Shown one piece after another: positions 42,133-51,247 of a stretch of 64,000 nucleotides of DNA. How positions within the stretch are numbered: the first letter of the stretch is position 1; the number at the start of each line of letters is the position of its first letter. The position numbers and the translations under genes were made by a program. The notes beneath the pieces are model-generated. The model made no database searches. It saw only the letters and a list, made by a program, of their open reading frames with translations, and had not been told where the DNA came from. Source of the stretch: Pseudolysobacter sp964466115 (GTDB taxonomy: Bacteria; Pseudomonadota; Gammaproteobacteria; Xanthomonadales; Rhodanobacteraceae). The stretch covers positions 186,001 through 250,000 of the forward strand of contig CAYXMH010000001.1 of NCBI GenBank assembly GCA_964466115.1, written 5' to 3'.

Positions 42133-44181
42133 ATGCCCTATACCACTGACGACATCCGAAACATTGCACTCGTAGGCCATGCAAGCGCCGGTAAGACCAC
42201 TTTATTCGAAGCGCTGCTGCAAGCGGGCGGTACCATACAAACAACCGGCTCGGTGGAGCGCGGATCTACCGTATCCGATTACGATCCGATGGAAAAAGAA
42301 CGCAAGCATTCGCTCAACACAACGCTTGCCAGCATCGATTATCAGGGTTGCCACATCAACTTGATCGATACCCCCGGCTACCCGGATTTTCGCGGGCCTA
42401 CGTTATCCGCCTTAGCGGCGGTTGAAACCTGTGCTGTTGTTGTGAATGCGGCATCCGGCATTGAATACAGTACGCGGCGCATGATGGAGTACGCGAAAGC
42501 ACGCGGTTTATGCCGCATTTTGATCGTCAACAAGATGGATACCGAAGGCGTTGACATCGCAGCGTTGACTGCGGCGTTGCGGGAGGAGTTTGGCAACGAA
42601 TGTTTGCCGATCAACCTGCCGGCTAAGCGCGCCCAAACGGTGGTTGATTGTTTCTACAATCCTGCCGGAGAATCGGACTTCTCCTCGGTAATGCAAGCGC
42701 ATCAACAGATCATTGACCAAGTGGTGGAGATCAATGAAACCGTCATGGGCCATTATCTTGAACAAGGCGAACAGGGTTTGTCAGGCTCTGAACTGCACGA
42801 TGCATTCGAACAATGCTTGCGCGAGGGGCATCTGGTTCCGATTTGTTACTTATCGGCCCGCACTGGTGCAGGCGTAAAGGAATTTCTTGAGCTGGCCGCG
42901 AAACTTCTACCCAATCCGCGCGAAGGGAATCCGCCGCCTTTCGTCAAAGGATTGGGCGATGGCGCGGTCACAGTAACGCCCCTACCCGATCCCAATCGGC
43001 ATGTCATCGCCGATGTTTTCAAAATCGTCAACGATCCGTTCGTCGGCAAACTCAGTGTATTTCGTGTCTATCAGGGCACGGTTCGAAAAGACACCCAACT
43101 GTTTATTGACGACGGCAAAAAGCCTTTCAAAGTGGGACATTTGTTTAAGCTAAAAGGCAAAGACCACATCGAAATTGAAGCGGCCGTCCCGGGCGATCTT
43201 GCTGCTGTGGCCAAAGTGGACGACATTCATTTCGATGCCGTACTGCACGATTCCCATGACGAAGATGCGATCCATTTAAAGCCACTGAATTTTCCCCCGC
43301 CGATGTTCGGCTTAGCCATTGAACCGGCGCATCGCGGACAAGAGCAAAAACTTGCCGCTGCATTGCATCGGCTGGCCGAAGAGGACCCGTGTTTTCGAAT
43401 TGAACACAATAAAGAGCTCAACGAAACCGTAATTCGTGGTCTTGGTGAGCTGCATATGCGAATCATGCTCGAACGCATGAAAGAGCGCTACGGCGTCGAG
43501 GTTCACTCACGCCCACCACGCATTGCTTATCGCGAAACCATTAGCGTCAAGGCCGAAGGCCATCATCGCCATAAGAAACAAACCGGTGGTGCCGGCCAGT
43601 TTGGCGAGGTGTTTTTGCGCATCGAACCATTACCACGCGGTGGTGGTTTTGAATTTGTGGATGAAGTAAAAGGTGGAACCATTCCCGGCCAGTTTATTCC
43701 GGCGGTAGAGAAAGGGGTGCGGATGGCGATGGAAACCGGCGCCATCGCTGGGTACCATCTGCAGGATGTCCGCGTGATTGTCTATGATGGCAAGTACCAC
43801 CCGGTCGATTCAAAAGAAGTTGCCTTTGTCAGCGCGGGCAAGAAAGCCTTTCTCGACGCCATCACCAAAGCGCATCCGCAAGTGCTCGAGCCCATCGTCA
43901 ATTTGGAGGTCTATGTTTCAGATCAGCACATGGGCGGTGTTACGGGAGGGTTGGCCAGCAAACGTGCGCGCATTAACGGCACGGACTCGATCCGCGGTGA
44001 TGAATTGGTCATCAAGGCCCAAGTGCCGCTGGCTGAAATTACCGAGTACCAAACGGAGCTGAAAGCCATGACCGGAGGACAAGGGCGCTATGCACTCGAT
44101 TTTAGCCATTACGAACCGGTGCCGGTGAATGTGCAAAGGCAGTTAATGGAAAGTTATCGGCCTAAACACGAGGACGATTGA
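42133..44181 (+). CDS. Elongation factor G-like GTPase (EF-G paralogue)
   Basis: A 682-residue translational GTPase. G-domain motifs are GHASAGKTTL (G1), DTPGYPDF (G3) and NKMDTEG (G4). Domains II-V follow, including the domain IV segment GAGQFGEVFLRIEPLP and the C-terminal HMGGVTGGLASKRARI. The N-terminal part differs from canonical EF-G (no AHIDAGKTTTTERIL), placing it in the FusA2-like group found beside normal fusA. Such paralogues may act in ribosome recycling or under stress; the role here is unknown. It is a monocistronic gene far from ribosomal operons. Confidence 0.92.
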   Translation: MPYTTDDIRNIALVGHASAGKTTLFEALLQAGGTIQTTGSVERGSTVSDYDPMEKERKHSLNTTLASIDYQGCHINLIDTPGYPDFRGPTLSALAAVETCAVVVNAASGIEYSTRRMMEYAKARGLCRILIVNKMDTEGVDIAALTAALREEFGNECLPINLPAKRAQTVVDCFYNPAGESDFSSVMQAHQQIIDQVVEINETVMGHYLEQGEQGLSGSELHDAFEQCLREGHLVPICYLSARTGAGVKEFLELAAKLLPNPREGNPPPFVKGLGDGAVTVTPLPDPNRHVIADVFKIVNDPFVGKLSVFRVYQGTVRKDTQLFIDDGKKPFKVGHLFKLKGKDHIEIEAAVPGDLAAVAKVDDIHFDAVLHDSHDEDAIHLKPLNFPPPMFGLAIEPAHRGQEQKLAAALHRLAEEDPCFRIEHNKELNETVIRGLGELHMRIMLERMKERYGVEVHSRPPRIAYRETISVKAEGHHRHKKQTGGAGQFGEVFLRIEPLPRGGGFEFVDEVKGGTIPGQFIPAVEKGVRMAMETGAIAGYHLQDVRVIVYDGKYHPVDSKEVAFVSAGKKAFLDAITKAHPQVLEPIVNLEVYVSDQHMGGVTGGLASKRARINGTDSIRGDELVIKAQVPLAEITEYQTELKAMTGGQGRYALDFSHYEPVPVNVQRQLMESYRPKHEDD

Positions 44182-44240
44182 CGTCCATCTTCGTTCTTGC
44201 GCACTATAGCCGCACTTTATTTCATGAAGGGAATAAAAAT

Positions 44241-44552
44241 ATGGGTATGCAAAAAGCATTTCTTTCTACGTGTTTAATCGGCTTTTGCTCGTCAATTTAC
44301 GCGGGTGATACCTCGCTGCTGGACCTAATCCGGCTAAATATCGGACAGCCCATCCGGGTTACCGAGTCCATCGGAAAGCTATCGGTGGAAGGCAAGCTGC
44401 TTGAAGTGGGAGGAAACTTCTTTTGCGCTGAGCTCACCATGCCTGGCGCGGGGCGGGGCGTTGAAAAGCGCTGCTACCCCGCATCTGTAATCAAGGCAAT
44501 CGGATGGAGAAAAGAGCAACAAGATCCACGCATTATTGTAGAAAGGTTGTAA
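44241..44552 (+). CDS. Small secreted protein
   Basis: A 103-residue protein with a signal peptide (cleavage near IYAGD) and a short mature domain with two cysteines (FFCAELTMPG, KRCYPASVIKAIGW). GAAGGGA upstream fits ATG at 44241; ATG at 44247 is an alternative. Family not recognised. Confidence 0.65.
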   Translation: MGMQKAFLSTCLIGFCSSIYAGDTSLLDLIRLNIGQPIRVTESIGKLSVEGKLLEVGGNFFCAELTMPGAGRGVEKRCYPASVIKAIGWRKEQQDPRIIVERL

Positions 44553-44648
44553 TTTTTTGCCAAAATCAATTCATCCAACCTCAGCAAGGTTACCCTCCGT
44601 GTCTTGCTATCCAGGACCGGTCATTTGGATTAAATCATCGTGAGCTCT

Positions 44649-44783
44649 ATGTATATTCCCATTCATGCCGTTATCGCCTTGGTCGCTGGGATACTGATTC
44701 TGGTTCGACCAAAACTTCTAAACTACGTAGTCGCGTTTTATCTCATCATCATCGGCATTCTTGGTATTTTGAAATATTCATGA
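44649..44783 (+). CDS. DUF3096 small membrane protein
   Basis: A 44-residue, almost entirely hydrophobic protein: HAVIALVAGILILVRPKLLN, then YVVAFYLIIIGILGIL, i.e. two helices joined by RPKLLNY. This is the pattern of the DUF3096 family, conserved tiny membrane proteins of unknown function. It is easily missed because of its size. Confidence 0.75.
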   Translation: MYIPIHAVIALVAGILILVRPKLLNYVVAFYLIIIGILGILKYS

Positions 44784-44806
44784 CAACAATCCATGAGGTC
44801 CATCCC

Positions 44807-45292
44807 TCATGGAGTTCCTGCACGAGTGCGCTTTGGCTTGAGTATGGTGCCGCTGCATTTGGCCGTTCCGCAATGACAGGCCCAAATCCGTTTTAAAGCG
44901 GCAGTGTGACGCTCCGATAAAATGATGCCGTAATCGTAAGTTAGCTCTTCACCGGCTGAAATCGCCCGCAGCGTTTCGATCAGCACCCGATCCCTACGGC
45001 GATCGCCATCGGTATTTTCTTCCACGATCGCGCGGCAATTTGGCGCACAACTGTGATTGATCCAGCGCGCGGCATTACCACCGACATTCGCATCCACAAT
45101 GTACTTCTCGTTCAGTGTGAACAAAAACGTATGCCCGCTATCCGAACTATCGCCATACAAGCGATTCGCTTGCGCATGGGTAAGAAGCCGGCCTCGATAC
45201 TCAATAACGGTGCTTCCCGCTGCAAGATCGGCGGCGGCAAACACGCCATTGCCGTGAATGGCGGATTTGCGCATTAGAATTTTTCGAGGCAT
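44807..45292 (-). CDS. SET-domain protein (protein-lysine methyltransferase type)
   Basis: A 161-residue bacterial SET protein. SIHGNGVFA-like start (SAIHGNGVFAAADL), AdoMet/lysine-channel motif WINHSCAPNC, ELTYDYG and a post-SET cysteine cluster CHCGTAKCSG are all present, so the zinc-binding post-SET part is kept. Targets of such bacterial proteins are unknown. An AGGAGG lies upstream but 24 bp before this ATG, so an upstream non-ATG start is possible. Confidence 0.88.
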   Translation of the reverse strand: MPRKILMRKSAIHGNGVFAAADLAAGSTVIEYRGRLLTHAQANRLYGDSSDSGHTFLFTLNEKYIVDANVGGNAARWINHSCAPNCRAIVEENTDGDRRRDRVLIETLRAISAGEELTYDYGIILSERHTAALKRIWACHCGTAKCSGTILKPKRTRAGTP

Positions 45293-45453
45293 GAAATCAT
45301 TAATGGGGTTGGGTAACCTCCTATTGTGCGATAGAACGAGTACCAACTCCTAGGGTTTAAGACAAAGTTTTGCAAATGACGATCGGCCCTTCCCTGGGGA
45401 TCGGGCTCGAGCTACTCTACCGGCCTTCCATTCTTCCTCTAACAGGATTTCCC

Positions 45454-46836
45454 ATGCGCAAATGCAGTGTGGTGCTGGTTTCCTTTGTCCTTAGCGTTTT
45501 GTGCTCTTGTGTCTTCGCGGCCGCATCGCACGACAGTTGGCAGCTGCCCATTCAGACGAAAACGTTCGCTAACGGTTTAACCGTGGTGGTTTCGGAAGAC
45601 CACAGCTCTCCCACGATTGGCGTGAGTGTGGTTTATCACGTGGGCATGCGAATCGAACCCAAGAACCGTACCGGTTTCGCGCATTTATTCGAACACTTGA
45701 TGTTCGAGGGTACGCCGGTGGCTCCTAAAGGGACGTTTGATCGAGTGATACAAGGCGGCGGTGGCACCAATAACGGTTCTACCCGTGCCGATTACACCAA
45801 TTACATCGAAACCGCACCGGTGTCCGCGTTGGAGCCGATTTTGTGGCTGGAAGCCGATCGGATGAAAACGCTCGATTTTTCCGATAAGAATTTAAAGAAT
45901 CAACAAGAGGTAGTAAAGGAGGAAATTCGCCTTAACGTGAAGAACAAACCGTATGGATTGTTTTTTTGGACCGATCTTTCCAACCTGGCTTTCGATCGTT
46001 GGGAGAACAAGCACGACGGTTATGGTTCGTTTGAGGAGCTCGACCATGCCGATCTGAAAGACGTCGAAACGTTCCATAAAAATTTCTATGGGCCAAACAA
46101 CGCCGTTATTGGCATCGCAGGTGATGTTAAGCCTGACGAGGCGTTTGCCTTGATCGAAAAATATTTTGGCGCCATCCCCTCGCGCACAAAGCCCGCGCTG
46201 CCGGACGTGAGTGAGCCCTTAAATACCAACGAACGACGGCTGGCGCAAACAGATCCGTTGGCGCAAGTGCCGGCCATAGCCGTTGGCTGGAAAATGCCCA
46301 CTCGGGGCAGCAAAGACCAGGCGGCAACCGAAGTATTGAGCCAGGTTTTACTCGGGGATGAGGCTTCACGTCTATACCTTGGGCTGGTTAAGGGTCAGGA
46401 GCTGGTACTTAACGTCAGCGGCGGGGTGAACTGGCCTTTGGGCAACACCTGGGATTACGACGGCTCAACCCAATTTGTGATTTTCGCTTTGTACAAACCA
46501 AACGCCGACGCCGATAAAGTGCTTGCGGCAATGGATGACGAAGTCGCCAAGATTGCCAAGGAGGGCATCGGTGACGCTGAATTGAAACGGAATAAAACGA
46601 AATTGATTTCCGATTACTACTCCAACTTGGAAAGCTTCCTAGGCCGCGCCAACACTCTGGCCAAAACCCAAACCGTATGGGGTGATGCAGCGGTAGTTAA
46701 CCAAATACCCCATTGGCTTGAGGCGGTTAGCAGCGATGATTTAAAACGTGTCGCCACCACCTATTTGACCAAAGCCAATCGCAGCGTCATCGATCGAAAA
46801 CCCGCTCCCGCGGCACCATCGTCCGAGACGCCATAA
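45454..46836 (+). CDS. M16 family zinc metallopeptidase, active subunit
   Basis: A 460-residue exported M16 peptidase with signal peptide (about 1-24). The inverted zinc motif HLFEH is at residues 77-81, with the downstream glutamate in NQQEVVKEEIR. It has two M16 domains of about 220 residues. The gene after it, 10 bp downstream, encodes an M16 protein without zinc motif; such active/inactive pairs form heterodimeric periplasmic peptidases. Substrates are probably small peptides. Confidence 0.93.
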   Translation: MRKCSVVLVSFVLSVLCSCVFAAASHDSWQLPIQTKTFANGLTVVVSEDHSSPTIGVSVVYHVGMRIEPKNRTGFAHLFEHLMFEGTPVAPKGTFDRVIQGGGGTNNGSTRADYTNYIETAPVSALEPILWLEADRMKTLDFSDKNLKNQQEVVKEEIRLNVKNKPYGLFFWTDLSNLAFDRWENKHDGYGSFEELDHADLKDVETFHKNFYGPNNAVIGIAGDVKPDEAFALIEKYFGAIPSRTKPALPDVSEPLNTNERRLAQTDPLAQVPAIAVGWKMPTRGSKDQAATEVLSQVLLGDEASRLYLGLVKGQELVLNVSGGVNWPLGNTWDYDGSTQFVIFALYKPNADADKVLAAMDDEVAKIAKEGIGDAELKRNKTKLISDYYSNLESFLGRANTLAKTQTVWGDAAVVNQIPHWLEAVSSDDLKRVATTYLTKANRSVIDRKPAPAAPSSETP

Positions 46837-46846
46837 GGAGCCCGCC

Positions 46847-48247
46847 ATGAATAAAAAATTTCTTTTCTCACTGGTGTTGATTGCCCAAATTGCCTGCGCA
46901 TCCGAAGAAAAGGCGCTGCCGAAAGAGCTGCCTGCGTATGGGCCAGACCGCTTAATACCAGTGCCCATCATCGCCCAGCGCCGCTTACCCAACGGTCTAA
47001 GCGTATGGATCGTGAAACGCTCCGGTTTCCCAAAAGTGAACGTTGATCTGGTATTGCATGGCGGTACAGCAGCCGATGCTGCGGGTATGGAAGGCTCTAC
47101 CAGTTTGCTCGCGTCGTTGCTTACCGAGGGCACCAAGACGCGCAGCGCACGTCAGATCGCCGAGGAGCTGCAAACGATTGGTGGCGATCTTAGCGCCGAC
47201 GCCGGTGACGATGGAATTTATCTATCCGGCAGCGCGTTGCGCAGCCATCTCGAAACCTTGTTGAATTTGACTGCCGATGTAACGCGAAACCCGTCGTTTC
47301 CTGCAGATGAAGTGGAGCTTGCGAAAGCGAACACCCTGCAAAATCTGCAAGCACAAGAGGCTCAACCGGGTTTCCAAGCAACCCGAGCGTTCGACGCGGC
47401 AATCTATGGTGCCCACCCGTATCGCTTCGTCTCGATGACACCGGAAGTCGTCAAGGCAGTGACACCGGACGCCCTCATTGAATCGCATGCACGCCGCTTT
47501 CGTCCCGATCAAGCGCTTTTGGTCATCGGGGGCGACGTTGAGAACGAGGCCACTTTTCGCCTAGTGAACAAGGCATTTGGTGATTGGAAAAGCAAGGGGG
47601 CCGAACTGCCCATAACACCACCCGCCCCAAAGGATGCACCACGGCAATTGCTATTGGTTGAACGTCCTGGCAGCGTGCAGACCACATTGCGTGTCGGCCG
47701 TCCGGCGATTGCAGCGACAAACCCCGAGGCTCTACCGTTAGCGATCGCCAATGTGATTTTGGGCGGCAGCTTTAACAGCCGAATCACTCATAATCTACGC
47801 GAGGAGAAAGGCTACACGTACAGCCCAGGGTCTAGTGTTCCGCGACTTAAAGCCGGCGGAAACTTCCACGTAAGCGCCGATGTTCGATCGGAAGTCACGG
47901 GTGCAAGCTTAAATGAAATTTTTTATGAGCTTGATCGCATGGGAACCACCAACATCAGCGAAGAGGAGCTTACCAGTGCTAAACATCTGGCCGCCGGTTT
48001 GTACCTAAACCAGAATCAACTGCAGGGCGCTGTCGTCTCCACCCTTGCGCACAATTGGATCGTCGGCTTGCCGCCAGAATACCTTGGCAGCTACGTGCCC
48101 AAAGTGAACGCCGTGAGCGCGCAGGAGGTGCGAGCGGTGTCACGAAAATATTTCGCCGCAAAAGACCAGACGGTTGTGGTTGTTGGGGATAAAACAAAAA
48201 TTGCGGACGACCTGGCGCAGTTCGGGGATTTCAAGGTTTATAAGTAA
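46847..48247 (+). CDS. M16 family protein, inactive partner subunit
   Basis: A 466-residue exported M16 protein (signal peptide about 1-18). Where the zinc motif should be, the sequence reads GSTSLLASLLTEGT, so HxxEH is absent. The substrate-binding Arg/Tyr segment in the C-terminal domain (REEKGYTYSPGS) is kept. This is the usual division of labour: one subunit cuts, the other supplies the Arg/Tyr pair. Confidence 0.92.
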   Translation: MNKKFLFSLVLIAQIACASEEKALPKELPAYGPDRLIPVPIIAQRRLPNGLSVWIVKRSGFPKVNVDLVLHGGTAADAAGMEGSTSLLASLLTEGTKTRSARQIAEELQTIGGDLSADAGDDGIYLSGSALRSHLETLLNLTADVTRNPSFPADEVELAKANTLQNLQAQEAQPGFQATRAFDAAIYGAHPYRFVSMTPEVVKAVTPDALIESHARRFRPDQALLVIGGDVENEATFRLVNKAFGDWKSKGAELPITPPAPKDAPRQLLLVERPGSVQTTLRVGRPAIAATNPEALPLAIANVILGGSFNSRITHNLREEKGYTYSPGSSVPRLKAGGNFHVSADVRSEVTGASLNEIFYELDRMGTTNISEEELTSAKHLAAGLYLNQNQLQGAVVSTLAHNWIVGLPPEYLGSYVPKVNAVSAQEVRAVSRKYFAAKDQTVVVVGDKTKIADDLAQFGDFKVYK

Positions 48248-48262
48248 GGTAAACCACTCCTA

Positions 48263-48294
48263 ACTCCACTCCCCCTTGACGGGGGAAGTGGAGT
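48263..48294. terminator. GC-rich hairpin between convergent genes
   Basis: ACTCCACT-CCCCC and GGGGGAAGTGGAGT form a stem with one bulged base around TTGAC, between the ends of the M16 operon and sufT. No T-run, but the position between converging genes suggests a shared transcript end. Confidence 0.55.
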
Positions 48295-48304
48295 AGGCAC
48301 CCAA

Positions 48305-48862
48305 TCACAACATCCCCGTTTCCAGCTTTGCCACATCCGACATCATGCTGTGATTCCAGGGCGGATCAAACGTAAGCTCGATATCCGCCTCACCGACGGT
48401 TGGGATTAGCTCAACCTTGCTGCGCACGTCATCCACCAAGGTGTCGCCCATGCCGCAACCCGGTGCGGTAAGGGTCATACTGATATTGACCTTGCGTTTT
48501 CCATTTTCCATTGTTTCTAAAGAACAATCGTATACAAGACCAAGATCAACGATATTGACCGGGATTTCCGGGTCATAACAAGTCCGCAACTGCTGCCAAA
48601 CCAGCTTTTCGACATCGGCATCGCCGGCACCTTCTTTAAGCTCGGGCAAGCTGAGCGGTTCTTTCCCGATGGCGTCGGCATCCTTGCCGCTGATGCGAAA
48701 CAAATTGCCGTCCACATACACGGTAAAACTGCCGCCCAGCGCCTGCGTGATATAACCGCCCTGACCTGCCGGCAAGGTCACAACCTGCCCCTGCGGCACC
48801 ATAACGGCTTCGCAATCGCGTTCGAATTTGATCGGCTCGCTGCTTTGATGATAGCTGGCCAT
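48305..48862 (-). CDS. sufT: SufT-type Fe-S assembly protein (DUF59)
   Basis: A 185-residue protein with an N-terminal SufT-specific part (VMVPQGQVVTLPAGQGGYITQ) and a C-terminal MIP18/DUF59 domain (LRTCYDPEIPVNIVDLGLVY, then LTAPGCGMGDTL and ELTFDPPW). SufT helps Fe-S cluster maturation under high iron demand. It usually sits in a suf operon; here it stands alone. Confidence 0.92.
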   Translation of the reverse strand: MASYHQSSEPIKFERDCEAVMVPQGQVVTLPAGQGGYITQALGGSFTVYVDGNLFRISGKDADAIGKEPLSLPELKEGAGDADVEKLVWQQLRTCYDPEIPVNIVDLGLVYDCSLETMENGKRKVNISMTLTAPGCGMGDTLVDDVRSKVELIPTVGEADIELTFDPPWNHSMMSDVAKLETGML

Positions 48863-48983
48863 GACATTACCAAAGGGTTTTTGACGCGATTAACGGTGAC
48901 TGCATTGCTATTATGCGATTAAACACCGCCACCCGTCACTAATGATACGTGGCGGTGCATTTCGACATATGAAAAGACGCGAC

Positions 48984-50420
48984 CTAGACCAAACGCAAAC
49001 ATTCACCAAACAGCCGCATCGCGGTTTCAAGATCGGCCGAGGGCAAATCGGCATAGCCCAATAACAATCCCGGTCGCGACGGCTTATGCAGGCAATAAGG
49101 CGCGATCGAATACAAGCCCAGCCCGCGCTCACGGGCGCGCTCCACCAATTGGTCGCATTGGCGATGATTCAGCGTCGGCAACCAAATAAGCACATGCATG
49201 CCGGCACTGGAATCCGCCACTTCAACATAGGCGCCGGCATATTTTTTCAATCCCGCCAACAACACTGCGCGGCGCACTTTAAGCGCTAATCCGGCTTGGC
49301 GTAGATGCCGCTCAAACCCACCACCGTTGATAAGCTGCGCCAGTGCGGCCTGTTCAATCGCCGGACAACCGCGGTCGTTTAACCATTTTGCCGCCACAAA
49401 CGCATTGCGCAATCCGGGCGGCAAGACCATATAACCCAACCGCAGCGAAGGAAAAATAACTTTAGAAAAAGTTCCAATATAGATCACGCATTCATTGCCA
49501 TCGAGCGCCTTCAATGCCGCTAGTGGACGCGCGTTATAGCGAAATTCCCCGTCGTAGTCGTCTTCAATCACCCAGCACCGCATGCGCTCAGCCCAGCGCA
49601 ACAAATCCAAGCGCCGCGGCAATGACAGTACCGCGCCCGTTGGAAATTGGTGCGAGGGCGTTACCACCAATAATTTTGCACCCGCGTTCTGCGGTAGCTC
49701 ATCAGCCACCAATCCGTTTACGTCAACACGACAGCCGGTCACGCGCGCACCATGCGCTTGGAACACTTGCCGCGCACCGCGGTAATGCGGATCCTCCAGC
49801 ACCACGCCATCACCGCTGTTCAACAACATTTCGCTGGCGAGAGTAAACGCTTGTTGAGTTCCACTGACGATCAAAACGTCATCCGGATTAGCTACCACGC
49901 CGCGCCGGCGTGATAAATAATCGCATACGGCCTCACGCAGAACCGGCAAGCCTTGTGGATTGGGATAATCCAATTCCGCGTGCGCGGCCGCCCGATACAA
50001 TTCGCGCCGCCAAGCGCTTGCCAATGCCGGGTCAGTCATCGGCAAACCGTACTGCAAGTTATACCGCAAACCCTTGTGCTGGCGACCAGGAATGGCGCGG
50101 TCGTAAAGGTCCAACGCACGCTTCGCGCGCGCGGAAAGCGACCCGGCCAGCCGTACCCGCAACCGTTTTTTGGGCGCCGCTGCCTCGGCTATTTGCGCCA
50201 CGTAGCAACCAGAGCCCACCCGTCCTTCAATGAAACCTTCCGCAGCCAATTGCTCATAAGCGGCCAATACGGTGTTGCGCGATAGCGCAAGCTCGCGCGC
50301 CAGCACTCGCGTCGCGGGCAATTTTGTTCCGGCGTCGAAGCGCCCACTTAAGATGGCTCCCTTCAATGCTCGCATCAACTGCGCATAACGCGGACCGCTA
50401 TCGTCCAGTTCAAGATGCAT
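48984..50420 (-). CDS. MocR-type transcription regulator (GntR HTH plus aminotransferase domain)
   Basis: A 478-residue PLP-dependent regulator. The winged helix (about 1-75) contains GTKLPATRVLARELALSRNTVLAAYEQL. The class I aminotransferase-like domain follows, with the cofactor lysine in YIGTFSKVIFPSLRLGYMVLP and DDYDGEFRY. It is divergent from a PNPOx-like gene, with a perfect inverted repeat in between, so it likely controls that gene in response to a PLP-related ligand, in the manner of PdxR. A longer upstream frame is rejected because it would run over the operator. Confidence 0.92.
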   Translation of the reverse strand: MHLELDDSGPRYAQLMRALKGAILSGRFDAGTKLPATRVLARELALSRNTVLAAYEQLAAEGFIEGRVGSGCYVAQIAEAAAPKKRLRVRLAGSLSARAKRALDLYDRAIPGRQHKGLRYNLQYGLPMTDPALASAWRRELYRAAAHAELDYPNPQGLPVLREAVCDYLSRRRGVVANPDDVLIVSGTQQAFTLASEMLLNSGDGVVLEDPHYRGARQVFQAHGARVTGCRVDVNGLVADELPQNAGAKLLVVTPSHQFPTGAVLSLPRRLDLLRWAERMRCWVIEDDYDGEFRYNARPLAALKALDGNECVIYIGTFSKVIFPSLRLGYMVLPPGLRNAFVAAKWLNDRGCPAIEQAALAQLINGGGFERHLRQAGLALKVRRAVLLAGLKKYAGAYVEVADSSAGMHVLIWLPTLNHRQCDQLVERARERGLGLYSIAPYCLHKPSRPGLLLGYADLPSADLETAMRLFGECLRLV

Positions 50421-50422
50421 AA

Positions 50423-50464
50423 TGGCTCTATAGATTAAATGAAAAATGGATCTTAATAGAGCCA
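50423..50464. promoter_or_regulatory. Inverted-repeat operator between mocR-type and PNPOx-like genes
   Basis: TGGCTCTAT (50423-50431) and ATAGAGCCA (50456-50464) are perfect 9-bp arms, and the similarity goes on inward (AGAT/ATCTTA). The arm centres are 33 bp apart, about three helical turns, which suits a dimeric MocR protein on one DNA face. It directly abuts the regulator's start codon. Confidence 0.75.
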
Positions 50465-50522
50465 ATTTTCAACGCTATGCTGCCGCTGTCAAGTGCGAAT
50501 GTTCACAGGAGCCAAATCCCCC

Positions 50523-51167
50523 ATGCGTAAACGCCCCCGCCACCAAGTTCAACGCATCAAAGACCGTGCCCATTACGATCGCGCGCAAGTCAACGCCATC
50601 CTAGATGCGGGCTGGATCGCCCATGTCGCTTTCTGTGTCGATGGCCAACCGTTTGTCATCCCAATGCTCTACGCGCGCGAGGGCGAGGCGTTGCTGTTGC
50701 ACGGCTCCATTGCCAGCCGTCTGCAACGCACCTTGGGTGAAGGCTGCGATGTCTGCGTTTGCGTGACATTGATCGATGGCCTGGTGCTGGCGCGATCGCA
50801 TTTTCATCATTCCATGAACTATCGCTCGGTGGTCGCTTTTGGGAAGGCCACAGACATTCATGAACCGCTCGCGAAAGCCGAGGCCCTATCGCGTTTCGTC
50901 GATACGCTAATCCCGGGGCGCGCTGCGGAAGCGCGGCCCGCCGATGCGCAAGAGCTGGCGGCCACCTCTGTTCTGCTCTTTCATATAGAGGATGTAAGTG
51001 CAAAAATTCGCAGCGCGGGTGCGAAGGATAACGCTTCCGATTACGCGTTGCCTTTTTGGGCCGGAGTCGTTCCAACAAGAATGCGGTATGGCACGCCAGA
51101 ACCAGCTGCCGACTTGCCATCTGATATCGGAATACCCGCTTCCGTGCAACGACTGTTGGCGACGTAA
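50523..51167 (+). CDS. Pyridoxamine 5'-phosphate oxidase-like flavoprotein
   Basis: A 214-residue protein of the Nim/PNPOx-like split-barrel family: RAQVNAILDAGWIAHVAFCVDGQPFVIPMLYAR, HGSIASRLQRTL, and SRFVDTLIPGRAAEARP. It binds FMN or haem-type cofactors; it is not the biosynthetic PdxH. It is divergent from the MocR-type regulator and probably its target. Confidence 0.87.
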   Translation: MRKRPRHQVQRIKDRAHYDRAQVNAILDAGWIAHVAFCVDGQPFVIPMLYAREGEALLLHGSIASRLQRTLGEGCDVCVCVTLIDGLVLARSHFHHSMNYRSVVAFGKATDIHEPLAKAEALSRFVDTLIPGRAAEARPADAQELAATSVLLFHIEDVSAKIRSAGAKDNASDYALPFWAGVVPTRMRYGTPEPAADLPSDIGIPASVQRLLAT

Positions 51168-51247
51168 AAATAATTTTGTTTGCGCGGAGGCGATTTCGAA
51201 TAAACTGGGGCGTATCGTATGCATCTTTATCGCCGCCTCAGTTAAAA

